Shown: positions 26,682 through 35,857 of the stretch, in pieces
Layout of the letters: every line of letters begins with the position of its first letter
Numbering within the stretch: position 1 is the stretch's first letter
NCBI RefSeq assembly: GCF_000427365.1
Contig: NZ_KE386488.1
Coordinates: 1,461,882 to 1,525,881, forward strand
Origin: Rikenella microfusus DSM 15922
GTDB lineage: Bacteria > Bacteroidota > Bacteroidia > Bacteroidales > Rikenellaceae
DNA length: 64,000 nucleotides
Direction: 5' to 3'
Notes under the pieces: generated by a model
What the model was told of the DNA's origin: nothing
What the model saw: the letters and a program-made list of their open reading frames with translations, nothing else
The model's database searches: none
Translations under genes and position numbers: made by a program

Positions 26682-26835
26682 AATCGGTTAGGTGAATATA
26701 TACACTTTACACAAACCCCGTTTCGGCTCGGCGCCGGACGGTATAAGGCGCCGCAAACCCGGGCAAAAGACCCGGAGAGTCCGGCGCGAGCCGAAAAAAC
26801 AATGCCGCATAAAAGTAGTATATCATTACCATCGG

Positions 26836-29214
26836 TTATTCCGCCTTGAGCGCGTTTACGGGATTGGCCGTGGCCGCACGCCAGCTCTGCACCGTCACCG
26901 TAATCAGCGTGATCAGCAGCACGACCGCCAGCGACAAAGCGAAAACCCACCAATAGACAGGCGTACGGTAAGCGAAAGTCTCCAGCCACTTCGTCACTCC
27001 GTACCATGCCAGCGGAGCCGCTATCACGAAACAGACGAAAACCAGACGGACGAAAGACTTGTTGAACATCGTCAGGATCTCGACCACCGTCGCGCCCATC
27101 ACCTTCCGCACGCCGATCTCCTTGCGGCGGTACTGCGTTTCGAACACCACCAGGCCGAAAACGCCCACCAGCGAAATCACCACGGCCAGCAGCGAGAAGA
27201 CCGTAATCAGCGACGTGGTCCGCCGGTCTTTCTGATACAGAGCGTTGAACGCCGTGTCGAAAAATTGAGCGCTCACCGGATAAGCCGGATCTATCTGCGC
27301 CGCCACCCGTTCGATATGATCCACCGCAGCGTAGGGATCGCCTTTGATCTTGAAATAGGCCACAGGCAGGGGCGTCGCACCGAACTGCTTGCCGCGCACG
27401 ACCATGGCGAACGGGGCGATCGACGAATGCAGCGACTGGAAATTGAAATCTTTGGCGATCCCGCGGATTTCCGACTTCAGGGCGTTCTCGCCGCTACCCC
27501 ATTCGACGATCTGGTCCCGGGTCGTGAGGCCGTAGTCCTTGGCCGCTTGTTCGTTGAAAATATAGACGTTGCCCTGGCGAATCGAATCCCGTTCGTTGAA
27601 ATAGTCCCCGTCCGCCAGTTCGATGCCCATCACTTGCGGGAAATTCCACGATACCGGTTCGACCGCAAAACTGATCTGCTGTCCCCGGAAGTCTTTGAAC
27701 CATTGGGCATGGCTGTTACCGATGCCGATCGGCATCTGCGAGTAGGCCACGTCTTCGATCAGAGGCGACTGCTTCACCTCCGTATCGAAAGCCTTCGACC
27801 CGACCAGCTCGCCGCCCAGCTGCATATAGGCGATCCGTTCCTGATCCATGCCGGTATCGATATAACGCAGATAATTGTTCTGCAACTGAAGGAACATGGC
27901 CGCCACGATCAGTCCCAGCGAAACCACGAACTGGAACCCGATCAGCGCCGTGCGCAGTTTCCGTCCTTTGGCCGACATGCCGAACGATCCCTTTTTGAGC
28001 ACCAGCGCCGGAGGGAACGAAGTCGTATAGTATGCCGGATAAAGCCCGGCCAGCAATCCGACCGCCGCCGCCACGCCCAGGGCCGTCAGCATGAGAGAAC
28101 CGTTGCCGGCCAGCGAAATCCCGCCCGAAAGGAACTGGTTGAACGACGTGCCGCTCAACAGATAGACCCACAGCACGGCCGCCGCGAAGGCGATCAGGGC
28201 GATGCCCTCCGCTTCGGCCACCAGCGCGGCCCGCAGGGTCGAGACCGGCGACCCCAGCACCTTCTGCGTGTTGATGCTCTTGATCCGTAGCGGGGTCAGC
28301 GATGTCGAGAAATTCACGAAGTTCACGGCCGCGATCCCGATCACCAGCAACGCGATCGCCAGAAGCAGGTCCGTCGTCGTGCGTTTCCCGTGTTCGGTTC
28401 CGAAATCGGCCATCAGAGGGCGCGTGTCGAAATAGATGTCGGACAGTTCGGTCAGCCCGATCGTCGGACTTTCGGCCCATCCCACCTTGGAGGCGAGGTC
28501 GAAACGGTTCCACTCCTGCGCGACCGCCTCGGGATCGGCTCCCGGTTGCAGCAGGACATACATGGTGTACGAGAACGTTCCCCAATCGTCGTTTTCCCCT
28601 TTTTCGGGAATCGACGTATAGACGAGATTTTTGATCTGCGAATTGGCCGGAAAATCCCGGTAAACGCCTCCCACCTCGAAATCGGCAGCCTGGTCCCCGC
28701 TATTGACCGTAATCCGTGCCCCCAGCACGCCGAACTCGCTGCCGAAGAATTTACGGGCCAGCGAAGCCGGCAGCAGCGCTTTGCCCGGCGCGACCAGCAC
28801 ATCGTCCGTGCCTTCCACCATCTCGGGCGTGAACAGCCGGGTGAAGCCGGGGGTTGCCCCCATGGTGATCTGGAGGAATCCGGTTTCGGTACCGTTCCGA
28901 TCGACCGTCACATAGCTTTCGGTGAAGTGGGGCCGGATGATGCAGTAATCTTCGACGGCCGCCGTATTGTCCCCGAATGTCGGGCCGAACGGACGCGATA
29001 CGATCGGGACGTGCCCCAGCTCGCCCGCATCGACTTCGACCCGGTAGATACGGCCGGCGTTCCTGTGGAATTTGTCGAAAGAGTATTCGTAACGAACCTG
29101 CATCAGGATCAGGATGAATGCGGCGAAGGCCACGCTCAGCCCCAGGATATTGAGCGCCGATGCCATTTTGAACCGGCGCAGAGTGGTCAGAAAATTTCTG
29201 AAAATCGTTTTCAT
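26836..29214 (-). CDS. large ABC transporter permease with two FtsX domains
   Basis: A 792-residue permease of the type common in Bacteroidetes. An N-terminal helix (ALNILGLSVAFAAFILILM) leads into a MacB-like periplasmic domain, then a first FtsX domain (INTQKVLGSPVSTLRAALVAEAEGIALIAF), a second periplasmic domain and a second FtsX domain (YRRKEIGVRKVMGATVVEILTMF), ending in WRAATANPVNALKAE. It is encoded between the fusion protein and the ATPase on the same strand. No sigma-54 site of its own was found, so it is probably reached by read-through past the hairpin at 29234-29276. Confidence 0.88.
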   Translation of the reverse strand: MKTIFRNFLTTLRRFKMASALNILGLSVAFAAFILILMQVRYEYSFDKFHRNAGRIYRVEVDAGELGHVPIVSRPFGPTFGDNTAAVEDYCIIRPHFTESYVTVDRNGTETGFLQITMGATPGFTRLFTPEMVEGTDDVLVAPGKALLPASLARKFFGSEFGVLGARITVNSGDQAADFEVGGVYRDFPANSQIKNLVYTSIPEKGENDDWGTFSYTMYVLLQPGADPEAVAQEWNRFDLASKVGWAESPTIGLTELSDIYFDTRPLMADFGTEHGKRTTTDLLLAIALLVIGIAAVNFVNFSTSLTPLRIKSINTQKVLGSPVSTLRAALVAEAEGIALIAFAAAVLWVYLLSGTSFNQFLSGGISLAGNGSLMLTALGVAAAVGLLAGLYPAYYTTSFPPALVLKKGSFGMSAKGRKLRTALIGFQFVVSLGLIVAAMFLQLQNNYLRYIDTGMDQERIAYMQLGGELVGSKAFDTEVKQSPLIEDVAYSQMPIGIGNSHAQWFKDFRGQQISFAVEPVSWNFPQVMGIELADGDYFNERDSIRQGNVYIFNEQAAKDYGLTTRDQIVEWGSGENALKSEIRGIAKDFNFQSLHSSIAPFAMVVRGKQFGATPLPVAYFKIKGDPYAAVDHIERVAAQIDPAYPVSAQFFDTAFNALYQKDRRTTSLITVFSLLAVVISLVGVFGLVVFETQYRRKEIGVRKVMGATVVEILTMFNKSFVRLVFVCFVIAAPLAWYGVTKWLETFAYRTPVYWWVFALSLAVVLLITLITVTVQSWRAATANPVNALKAE

Positions 29215-29233
29215 TTCGATAAGAATAAGGTCT

Positions 29234-29276
29234 GAAAAAAGCGGCAGGAGGCCATACCGTCAAACTCCCCTGCCGC
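29234..29276 (-). terminator. terminator or attenuator between fusion protein and permease
   Basis: On the minus strand GCGGCAGGGGAG and CTCCTGCCGC pair with a GG bulge, followed by TTTTTTC. Only about 20 bases separate it from the permease ATG, so it could limit permease expression relative to the fusion protein. Confidence 0.7.
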
Positions 29277-29361
29277 CTTTAAGACGCATCCTCTTTCCGA
29301 ATCGGATGCGCCGGAAGCCGGATTTTAACAGCGAAATTTTATGTGAACTGTATTTTGCCGG

Positions 29362-30612
29362 TTATTTGAGCAGCAGCACTTCATTGTCGCCATAAGTCTC
29401 GTAGCTCGAAACGATTACTTTTTCGCCGTCGTCCAGGCCGTCCAGCACTTCATAGTACCGCGGATTCTGGCGGCCGAGTTTCACCGAGCGGCGGTAGGCT
29501 TTCGTCCCGTCGGGCGATACCACGAAGATCCAGCTGCCGCCCGTGGTCTGGTAGAACGCGCCGCGCGGAATGATGATCGCGTCGGTGGGCTGTCCCAATT
29601 CGAGGTTGAGGTTGTAAGTCTGCCCGGAGCGTATGTTGTCGGGCCGTTCGCCCGTCAGGTAGCACCACGTGCGGAACTGCCCGTCGCGCACCTCCGGGAA
29701 GACGGTCTTCACCACCAGGTTGAATTTCTTGCCCTGGCGTTCGAAAGTGCCTTCGAGGCCCGGTTTCACGCGGTCGATGTAATGCTCGTCGATCATCGCT
29801 TCGATCTTGTAGTCGCTCAGGTCGTTGATCTGTCCCACTTTCGTCCCCGAAGCCACGTACTGGCCGAGCACCACGTCCAGCAGCCCCAGTTCGCCGTCGA
29901 TATTGGCCCGCACGTTCAGGTTATCGACCCGCTGGCGGATCAGTTCCATGTTTTTCTTCATGCTTTCGAGGCTGATTTCCATATTATCGACCTGGAGCGC
30001 CCGGAAAATGGAATCCTGTTCCTGCCGGTTATAGATCAGGTCCTTTTTCTGTACCGACAGTTCGTAATCCTCCTTGGCCTGGAGATATTCTTCGTTGGAG
30101 ATCAGGTTTTCGCGGTGCAGCGCTTCGTACTGCTCGTATTTGCGTTTGGCGCGGGTTACGTCGATCTCGGTCTGGAGCCGCTCCTGCTGCAGGTTCAGTT
30201 TCTCCTGTTCCATGCTCACCCGGGTGTCGCGCAGCTGGTTTTCCTGATAAGCCAGGTCGGCTTCGCTGGTCAGGATTTCCATGTTCAGTTGCGGATTGGC
30301 CAGTTTGACGATGACGTCCCCTTTCTTGACCATCGCCCCCTCTTCGACCACCTTGACATCGACGTTGCCGCTTTCGAGCGGGCTGATCTGCACGGTCGTG
30401 ATCGGCAGCACGCTGCCGTTGACCTGCACGTAATCGTTGAATTGGCCCCGGTGCGCCGTCTCGATGGTCACCGTGCGGCTGTCCACCTTCAGCGACGAAC
30501 TGTGGTCGCCGAAAATCAGCCAGCCCAGTATCAGCAACAATGCCGCTCCGCCGGCTACGTAAGGAATATGCTTCTTTTGCAGTCCTTTCTTCTTTTCTAA
30601 AACTCTGTCCAT
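29362..30612 (-). CDS. membrane-fusion (HlyD/MacA-like) protein, second system
   Basis: A 416-residue adaptor. One N-terminal membrane anchor (IPYVAGGAALLLILGWLIFG) is followed by a lipoyl half (VQVNGSVLPITTVQISPLESGNVDV), a long coiled-coil hairpin (about 110-235), a second lipoyl half (DGELGLLDVVLGQYVASG) and beta-barrel domains. The start MDRVLEKKKGLQKK at 30612 is preferred to 30723: the extension would run over the sigma-54 promoter and resembles no family member. It is preceded by its own operator and promoter. Confidence 0.87.
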   Translation of the reverse strand: MDRVLEKKKGLQKKHIPYVAGGAALLLILGWLIFGDHSSSLKVDSRTVTIETAHRGQFNDYVQVNGSVLPITTVQISPLESGNVDVKVVEEGAMVKKGDVIVKLANPQLNMEILTSEADLAYQENQLRDTRVSMEQEKLNLQQERLQTEIDVTRAKRKYEQYEALHRENLISNEEYLQAKEDYELSVQKKDLIYNRQEQDSIFRALQVDNMEISLESMKKNMELIRQRVDNLNVRANIDGELGLLDVVLGQYVASGTKVGQINDLSDYKIEAMIDEHYIDRVKPGLEGTFERQGKKFNLVVKTVFPEVRDGQFRTWCYLTGERPDNIRSGQTYNLNLELGQPTDAIIIPRGAFYQTTGGSWIFVVSPDGTKAYRRSVKLGRQNPRYYEVLDGLDDGEKVIVSSYETYGDNEVLLLK

Positions 30613-30667
30613 GGTTGTATCTGTTATTATTTTTTCGTTTTCGTTTTTTCGTATCCGCTTTTTCCGA

Positions 30668-30683
30668 TGCCATCTTCGTGCCA
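30668..30683 (-). promoter_or_regulatory. predicted sigma-54 promoter of the fusion-protein gene
   Basis: TGGCACG-AAGA-TGGCA on the minus strand, with an exact -24 box and GC at -12. It lies 56 bases before the ATG at 30612, so the mRNA has a short leader. Confidence 0.8.
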
Positions 30684-30737
30684 CGCTGTCAATATGTTGA
30701 TTTTCTGAATAATGCGTTTGCATCGTCGAATCCGGAC

Positions 30738-30776
30738 TGTCAAAAAATTAGACACCTGCCGTCTAATATTTGGACA
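30738..30776. promoter_or_regulatory. operator for the sigma-54 activator, site 2
   Basis: TGTC-N9-GACA, 5 bases, CGTC-N9-GACA: the same architecture as site 1 with one changed base. It ends 5 bases from the tolC stop codon and lies 55 bases upstream of the -24 box. Confidence 0.8.
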
Positions 30777-30780
30777 CGGG

Positions 30781-32121
30781 TCATTCGCTCAGCAGCGGGA
30801 TGCCTTTGTAATAGTCCACCTGTTTGCGTTTGGCCTGCCACGTCATTTCGGCATTGAGCAGTTTCGCCTTCGCATCGAGCAGCTGGTTGGCGGTCGTCTG
30901 CAAATCGAGCGCGCTGAGCAGCCCTTCTTCGTATTTGCGCAAGGCCACTTTGTATGCCATCGACTGGGACTGCACCTGCTTTTCGGCCTGTTTCCGCTCT
31001 GCGAAAGCGCCGTTCAGGTCCAGCACGGCCTGTTCCACTTCGACAGCGATCTGGCGCTGCGTTTCGATATGGGCCTGCTCGCTGCTGCGCAGGTCGTTGC
31101 GTTTGCGCACGATGTTCGTTTGCCGGCTCCACCCGCCGAAGATAGGGATGCTGAGGCTCGCGGACACCGATTTGGAAAGGTTGTCCTTAAACTGTTTCGA
31201 GAAGGCTGTGGCATCCTCTTTCAGGTTCTTGTAATAGCTCGTCCCCACCCCTGCCGATGCCGAAAGGCTCGGGAACAGGCTCGCTTTGGCGGTCGAGAGG
31301 TCGAGTTTGGCCAGCCGCACGTCCATCATCGACATCCGCGTGTCGGGCAGGGTGGCCAGCGCCACATCGACGATTTCGGACGCATCGGTCGTGTCCATTT
31401 CTGGAATGGCATAGCGCCAGGCCGTATCGATCTTCAGTTTCGCATCCGGCGGATAGTTCATGACCTCCTTGAGCTTCAGCTCGCAGGTCCGCATGTTGTT
31501 TTCCGTCTTGATCAGGTTGTATTCGTCCGCGGCCAGCGTCGCTTCGAGCTGGGCTACGTCCGCGACCCCTTTCAGTCCCAGGGCCATCATCCTGCGCCCC
31601 TGGCGCAGGTTGTCGCGCGAAGCGTCCACCTGCTCGCGGGCCAGCGTCTGGGTGCCGAGCGTATAGGCGAAATCATAGTACGCCTGCATCGTCTCCAGCG
31701 AAATGTTGTCTTCCACCTGCTTCTGCTGTTCTTCGCCGCGGAGTTTCGAAATTTTGCCGGCCCGCGTGTTGTTGATCAGCTGCAAACCGTTGAATACGGT
31801 GATACCGGCCGACAGATTGTAACTGTTGCTCAGGGTATTGACCGTCGTGTAGGTATTGGTCCCGGGGTCCACGTTACGTCCGAACCCGGCCGAAACGCTC
31901 GTGCTTCCGCTGAGCGAAGGCAGGTGCTGGAGGATCGCTTCGTGATACGAGGCTTTCAGGTTGGCGTTGGTCAGCTGCTGGCGGATCGCCTGCGGACTGT
32001 TCTCGATGGCATAACGCATGCACTCCTGCAGGTTCCATATCCGCGACGTATCGGCTTCCTGCGCCTGCACTCCGCACACTGCCATGCCGGCTGTCAATGC
32101 GATTGTAATCAGATTTTTCAT
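30781..32121 (-). CDS. TolC-family outer-membrane efflux protein, second system
   Basis: A 446-residue channel with a signal peptide (MKNLITIALTAGMAVCGVQA) and the family opening WNLQECMRYAIENSPQAIRQ. The two repeats contain NLSAGITVFNGLQLINN and SVSASLSIPIFGGWSRQTNI with long helical regions between. It is the first gene of the minus-strand set and is divergent from the sigma-54 regulator, with operator site 3 between them. Confidence 0.9.
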   Translation of the reverse strand: MKNLITIALTAGMAVCGVQAQEADTSRIWNLQECMRYAIENSPQAIRQQLTNANLKASYHEAILQHLPSLSGSTSVSAGFGRNVDPGTNTYTTVNTLSNSYNLSAGITVFNGLQLINNTRAGKISKLRGEEQQKQVEDNISLETMQAYYDFAYTLGTQTLAREQVDASRDNLRQGRRMMALGLKGVADVAQLEATLAADEYNLIKTENNMRTCELKLKEVMNYPPDAKLKIDTAWRYAIPEMDTTDASEIVDVALATLPDTRMSMMDVRLAKLDLSTAKASLFPSLSASAGVGTSYYKNLKEDATAFSKQFKDNLSKSVSASLSIPIFGGWSRQTNIVRKRNDLRSSEQAHIETQRQIAVEVEQAVLDLNGAFAERKQAEKQVQSQSMAYKVALRKYEEGLLSALDLQTTANQLLDAKAKLLNAEMTWQAKRKQVDYYKGIPLLSE

Positions 32122-32175
32122 AGATCAAGTCGTATTTCTTGTGCTCTGGTTGAAGTATTCGTCTGTACATTAGAA

Positions 32176-32191
32176 TCCAACGGGTATGCCA
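32176..32191 (-). promoter_or_regulatory. predicted sigma-54 promoter of the second tolC gene
   Basis: TGGCATA-CCCG-TTGGA on the minus strand: good -24 and near-consensus -12. The ATG is at 32121. The operator edge is 56 bases upstream. Confidence 0.7.
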
Positions 32192-32246
32192 AAATAGATA
32201 AGATTTTGGTTGTCAGACGTTTGTATTTTCGGACGATTTTCCGGAA

Positions 32247-32284
32247 TGTCTATTTTTTTGACACCCGTGTCCATTTTTTTGACA
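32247..32284. promoter_or_regulatory. operator for the sigma-54 activator, site 3 (divergent region)
   Basis: TGTC-N9-GACA, 4 bases, TGTC-N9-GACA. It lies between tolC and the regulator gene. TATCTTTG at 32294-32301, a Bacteroidetes-type -7 core reading toward the regulator, begins 9 bases after it, so bound activator could also affect its own gene. Confidence 0.75.
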
Positions 32285-32335
32285 ACAAAGCCCTATCTTT
32301 GCCCGACCTAACACCCGCCTCGACGAGGCAAGACT

Positions 32336-33706
32336 ATGAAAAAAGAAGGAACCATTGTCGTCGTGGACGATAACCGGAGCATGCTCACGGCTGTCGAAAT
32401 CCTGTTGAACGGCATTTTCGGAAAAGTAGTGACCCTGAGCAGTCCCAACCGCCTGCTCAGTACCCTGCGCGAAGTGGGGGCCGACGTGCTGTTGCTGGAC
32501 ATGAACTTCAGTTCGGGGATCAACAGCGGCAACGAAGGTCTTTACTGGCTCTCGGAGGTCAAGAAAGCCGATCCGCAGATCGAAGTGGTGCTCTTCACCG
32601 CCTACGCCGATATCGACCTGGCTGTGAAAGCCATGCAGCGCGGGGCCGCCGATTTCGTTGTCAAACCGTGGAACAACGCCAAACTCGTCGCTACCTTGCA
32701 GGCGGCGCTGGCGTTGCGCAAATCGCGTTCCGAAGCCAAGCAGCTGGGGGACATCAAACGCTCCTTTTCGCCCGAAAGCTCCGAGAACGGCATGTTCTGG
32801 GGCACTTCTCCCGCCATGCAGCGCCTGCGGGCCATCGTCGAAAAAGTGGCCGACACGGATGCCAATATCCTGATTACGGGCGAAAACGGCACGGGTAAAG
32901 AGATGCTGGCCCGCGAAATACACCGCCTCTCGGCCCGCAAGGACGAGCTGATCGTAACGGTGGACCTGGGCGCGATTCCGGAAACGCTGTTCGAAAGCGA
33001 ACTCTTCGGGCATGTCAAGGGGGCTTTCACCGACGCGCGCACCGACCGGGCGGGCAAATTCGAAGCGGCATCGAACGGCACGCTGTTCCTCGACGAAATC
33101 GGCAACCTGCCCTACCACCAGCAGGCCAAGCTATTGACGGCCATCCAGAGCCGCAGCATCGTACGCGTGGGAAGCAATACGGCGATCCCGGTCGATATCC
33201 GGCTGATTTCGGCCACGAACCGCGACCTGAACCGGATGGTGGCTGCCGGCGAATTCCGCGAAGACCTGCTCTACCGCATCAATACGATCCATATCGAAAT
33301 TCCGCCGCTTTCGCAGCGCACCGAAGACATCGTGCCCTTGGCGCGGATCTTCCTGAAACGTTATGCCGCCAAATACGGCAAGACGTGCGACGGCTTCGAC
33401 GACGGCGCGCTGGAAAAAATGCTCGGCCACGACTGGCCGGGCAATATCCGCGAGCTGCAACATACGATCGAGAAAGCGGCGATCATGGCCGACGGCGACC
33501 TGATTACGGCCGACGAACTGCTCATCTCGCGGCGCGAGGGGAACGCCGCCGAACAGACCGTGGCCACCACGACCCTCGAAGAGATGGAGCGTTCGATGAT
33601 CGCCGGCGCCCTGCAACGGCACGGGGGCAACCTCTCGGCCGTGGCGGCGCAGCTCGGAGTGACGCGCCAGACGCTCTACAACAAAATCAAGAAATACAAC
33701 CTCTAA
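32336..33706 (+). CDS. sigma-54-dependent response regulator (NtrC family)
   Basis: A 456-residue activator. The receiver domain has acidic residues (VVVDDN), the phospho-acceptor Asp55 in VLLLDMNF and the conserved Thr and Lys in FTAYADI and VVKPWNN. The AAA+ domain has Walker A GENGTGKE (182-189), the sigma-54 loop GAFTDA (229-234; canonical GAFTGA) and Walker B TLFLDEIGN. The Fis-type helix-turn-helix at the C-terminus (NLSAVAAQLGVTRQTLYNKIKKY) should bind the TGTC-N9-GACA operators. A histidine kinase gene follows after 33 bases. The divergent export genes are the obvious targets. Confidence 0.93.
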   Translation: MKKEGTIVVVDDNRSMLTAVEILLNGIFGKVVTLSSPNRLLSTLREVGADVLLLDMNFSSGINSGNEGLYWLSEVKKADPQIEVVLFTAYADIDLAVKAMQRGAADFVVKPWNNAKLVATLQAALALRKSRSEAKQLGDIKRSFSPESSENGMFWGTSPAMQRLRAIVEKVADTDANILITGENGTGKEMLAREIHRLSARKDELIVTVDLGAIPETLFESELFGHVKGAFTDARTDRAGKFEAASNGTLFLDEIGNLPYHQQAKLLTAIQSRSIVRVGSNTAIPVDIRLISATNRDLNRMVAAGEFREDLLYRINTIHIEIPPLSQRTEDIVPLARIFLKRYAAKYGKTCDGFDDGALEKMLGHDWPGNIRELQHTIEKAAIMADGDLITADELLISRREGNAAEQTVATTTLEEMERSMIAGALQRHGGNLSAVAAQLGVTRQTLYNKIKKYNL

Positions 33707-33739
33707 CGGCCGCCGTCCGCCGCGACCATCACTGCCGCC

Positions 33740-35065
33740 ATGTTCTATTACCGGGTGACACTCAGACTGCTGCTCCTGCTGCTCCTGCTGGCGGCCAGTT
33801 CCGCCGCTACGCTGCTGCTCGTCCAGCGCGGGTATTACGCGTTCGCCTTTTTCACGGGAGCCGTGCTGGTCGGTTCGATCATGGGAGTCATCCGTTTCAA
33901 TAACTGGAATGCCCGCAAGCTGATGTTCATGTTCAGTTCCATCGAGAACGGCGACTATTCGTTCCGGTTTACGGAGAGCCGTCCGGGACGGGACAACACG
34001 ATGGTCAATGCCGCCCTCAACCGGATCCGCGGCCTGCTCACCAAAGCCCGCGACGAGACGATCGAACAGGAAAAATATTTCCAGCTGATTCTCGAAAGCG
34101 TTACTACCGGAATCGTGATCGTCGACGAGCGGGGGCATGTCGTCCAGACTAACCGGGAAGCGATCCGCCTGCTGGGTATCGAACCGTTCACGCATATCGT
34201 CCAGCTGAAGCGACTCGACGAGAAGTTTCCGGCCCTGATGCGGGACATAGAGGCCGGCGAGAGCCGTCAACTGGTGTGCAATAACGAGCGGGGTTCGGTT
34301 ACCTTGTCGGTACACGCCTCTTCGATCTTCCGGCGCGGCGAACGGCTCAAAATCCTGGCCCTGACGGATATCGAAAACGAACTGTCGGACCGTGAAATCG
34401 AGTCGTGGATACGGTTGATCCGCGTGCTGACGCACGAGATCATGAACTCCATCAATCCGATCACTTCGATCAGCGACTCGTTGGTCGAACGGGTGGGCGA
34501 CGGGGACGACAAACAGCTTCGTCAGGGGCTGGAAACCATCAGCCAGACGGCCAAGGGACTTATTGCGTTCGTCGAATCCTATCGCAAGTTCACCCGCCTG
34601 CCGGCGCCTGAACCGACCTTGTTCTATGTCAGGGAGTTCATGGAGAGCCTTCGGTCGCTGGCGCTGGCGACGGTTCCGGAGGGGGCGCGGCCGGTGGAAA
34701 TCCGGTTATCGGTCGAGCCGGAGGACCTGATCCTCTATGCCGACCGGGGGCTGGTGAGCCAGGTGGCCATCAACCTGCTGAAAAACGCCATCGAAGCGAC
34801 GCTCGACACCGAAAATCCGCGCATCGATTTCACGGCTACGGTGGACAACCGCGAACAGGTGATCCTGACGGTGGCGAACAACGGCCCGAGTATCCCGCCG
34901 GAAATAGCCGACCACATTTTCATTCCTTTCTTTACGACCAAAACGGGCGGGTCGGGTGTCGGCCTGAGCCTGTCGCGCCAGATTATGCGGCTGCATGGCG
35001 GCACGCTCAAATACCGTCCCGGGGCGGAAGGCACAGGGTCGATATTCACCATGACGTTCAAATAG
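33740..35065 (+). CDS. sensor histidine kinase, partner of the sigma-54 regulator
   Basis: A 441-residue inner-membrane kinase. Two N-terminal membrane segments (about 8-28 and 33-52) have almost no periplasmic loop between them, so the signal is probably sensed in the membrane or cytoplasm. A PAS-like domain (about 110-215, ILESVTTGIVIVDERGHVVQTN) precedes the phospho-acceptor His232 in VLTHEIMNSINPI, and an ATPase domain has NLLKNAIEAT, IPPEIADHIFIPFFTTK and GSGVGLSLSRQIM. It lies 33 bases downstream of its regulator. Confidence 0.9.
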   Translation: MFYYRVTLRLLLLLLLLAASSAATLLLVQRGYYAFAFFTGAVLVGSIMGVIRFNNWNARKLMFMFSSIENGDYSFRFTESRPGRDNTMVNAALNRIRGLLTKARDETIEQEKYFQLILESVTTGIVIVDERGHVVQTNREAIRLLGIEPFTHIVQLKRLDEKFPALMRDIEAGESRQLVCNNERGSVTLSVHASSIFRRGERLKILALTDIENELSDREIESWIRLIRVLTHEIMNSINPITSISDSLVERVGDGDDKQLRQGLETISQTAKGLIAFVESYRKFTRLPAPEPTLFYVREFMESLRSLALATVPEGARPVEIRLSVEPEDLILYADRGLVSQVAINLLKNAIEATLDTENPRIDFTATVDNREQVILTVANNGPSIPPEIADHIFIPFFTTKTGGSGVGLSLSRQIMRLHGGTLKYRPGAEGTGSIFTMTFK

Positions 35066-35223
35066 GGAGGGGAACCGTCATTCCGGACGGATATAAATCG
35101 GGTGATTATATACAGCGTTACCCGATACCGGGTCTTCCTCCGAGGCCCGGCGGCGGGCACTCCGACTCCTGGTTTGCAATATCCCGCAGCGACGGCACGA
35201 AGCAGGCGAGGGATTTGTGCAAG

Positions 35224-35605
35224 TAGCCGTAGGGTTAAAACTAAGTTTCCGCACAGCGTCGGACCGCAGCCTCTCCATGCGGCAGCCCGCTCATTCGCGA
35301 TGCCCGTTCCGTCCCTGCAGCCCTTTGCAAAATTAACCGTACGGTTATTTTTTATTCGGGTCGGGCGCCCGGGAGACCGCTCTGAGTTTACGAGGGTTGC
35401 GGGCCTCCCATGGGGAGGCGTCCGACCCGTCCGCTGACGCGGAAACTTATGTTTAACCGAACCGTTATTTGCCGAGGGGCGCAGCCTGCGGGGAACGCAC
35501 CAATCGCTCCCGCGATTGGTGTTGCGGGCCTCCGCTGCGGGAGGCTGCGGTCCGCGCGACCTAAAGGTCGCAAAACATGTCCCTGTCATTTAACTGTACG
35601 TTAAT
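35224..35605. repeat. family B repeat array, copy B4 (three tandem modules)
   Basis: Four boxes (about 35224-35237, 35332-35349, 35452-35470 and 35588-35605) delimit three modules that share boundary boxes. Module 1 starts with payload-alpha-like CTAAGTTTCCGC. Module 2 is payload alpha in reverse (GGGTCGGGCGCCCGGGAGACC ... GCGGAAACTT). Module 3 is payload gamma in reverse (GCAGCCTGCGGGGAACGC ... GACCTAAAGGTCGC). No gene is present in 35066-35605. Confidence 0.8.
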
Positions 35606-35826
35606 ATCCCGATTTATAAGAATCGCCGGTTGTCGTGGTGCCGCCGGACGCTCCGACAGGGAGTTGTCTCTATAAAGGATGGCGCAAAACCGAATAGGCA
35701 AAACATGTTCCCCCTGCATTTTTACGAGGCCGAGGTCTGCGGGGGTATTATGGTTTCCGTCCGGGATACCTGCCGGACGACCTTCGAGAGCGTCATCCGG
35801 AAACCGGCCGGATATGTCGCAGCAAC

Positions 35827-35857
35827 CGCCGTCCTGCCGATTCCTGCAGGACGGCGG
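35827..35857. other. 12-bp hairpin upstream of the Fur-family gene
   Basis: CCGCCGTCCTGC and GCAGGACGGCGG pair around 8 bases; no T tract follows. The surrounding gap 35606-35970 holds no recognisable gene, repeat box or riboswitch, so a role in the fur-like leader is only a guess. Confidence 0.4.
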
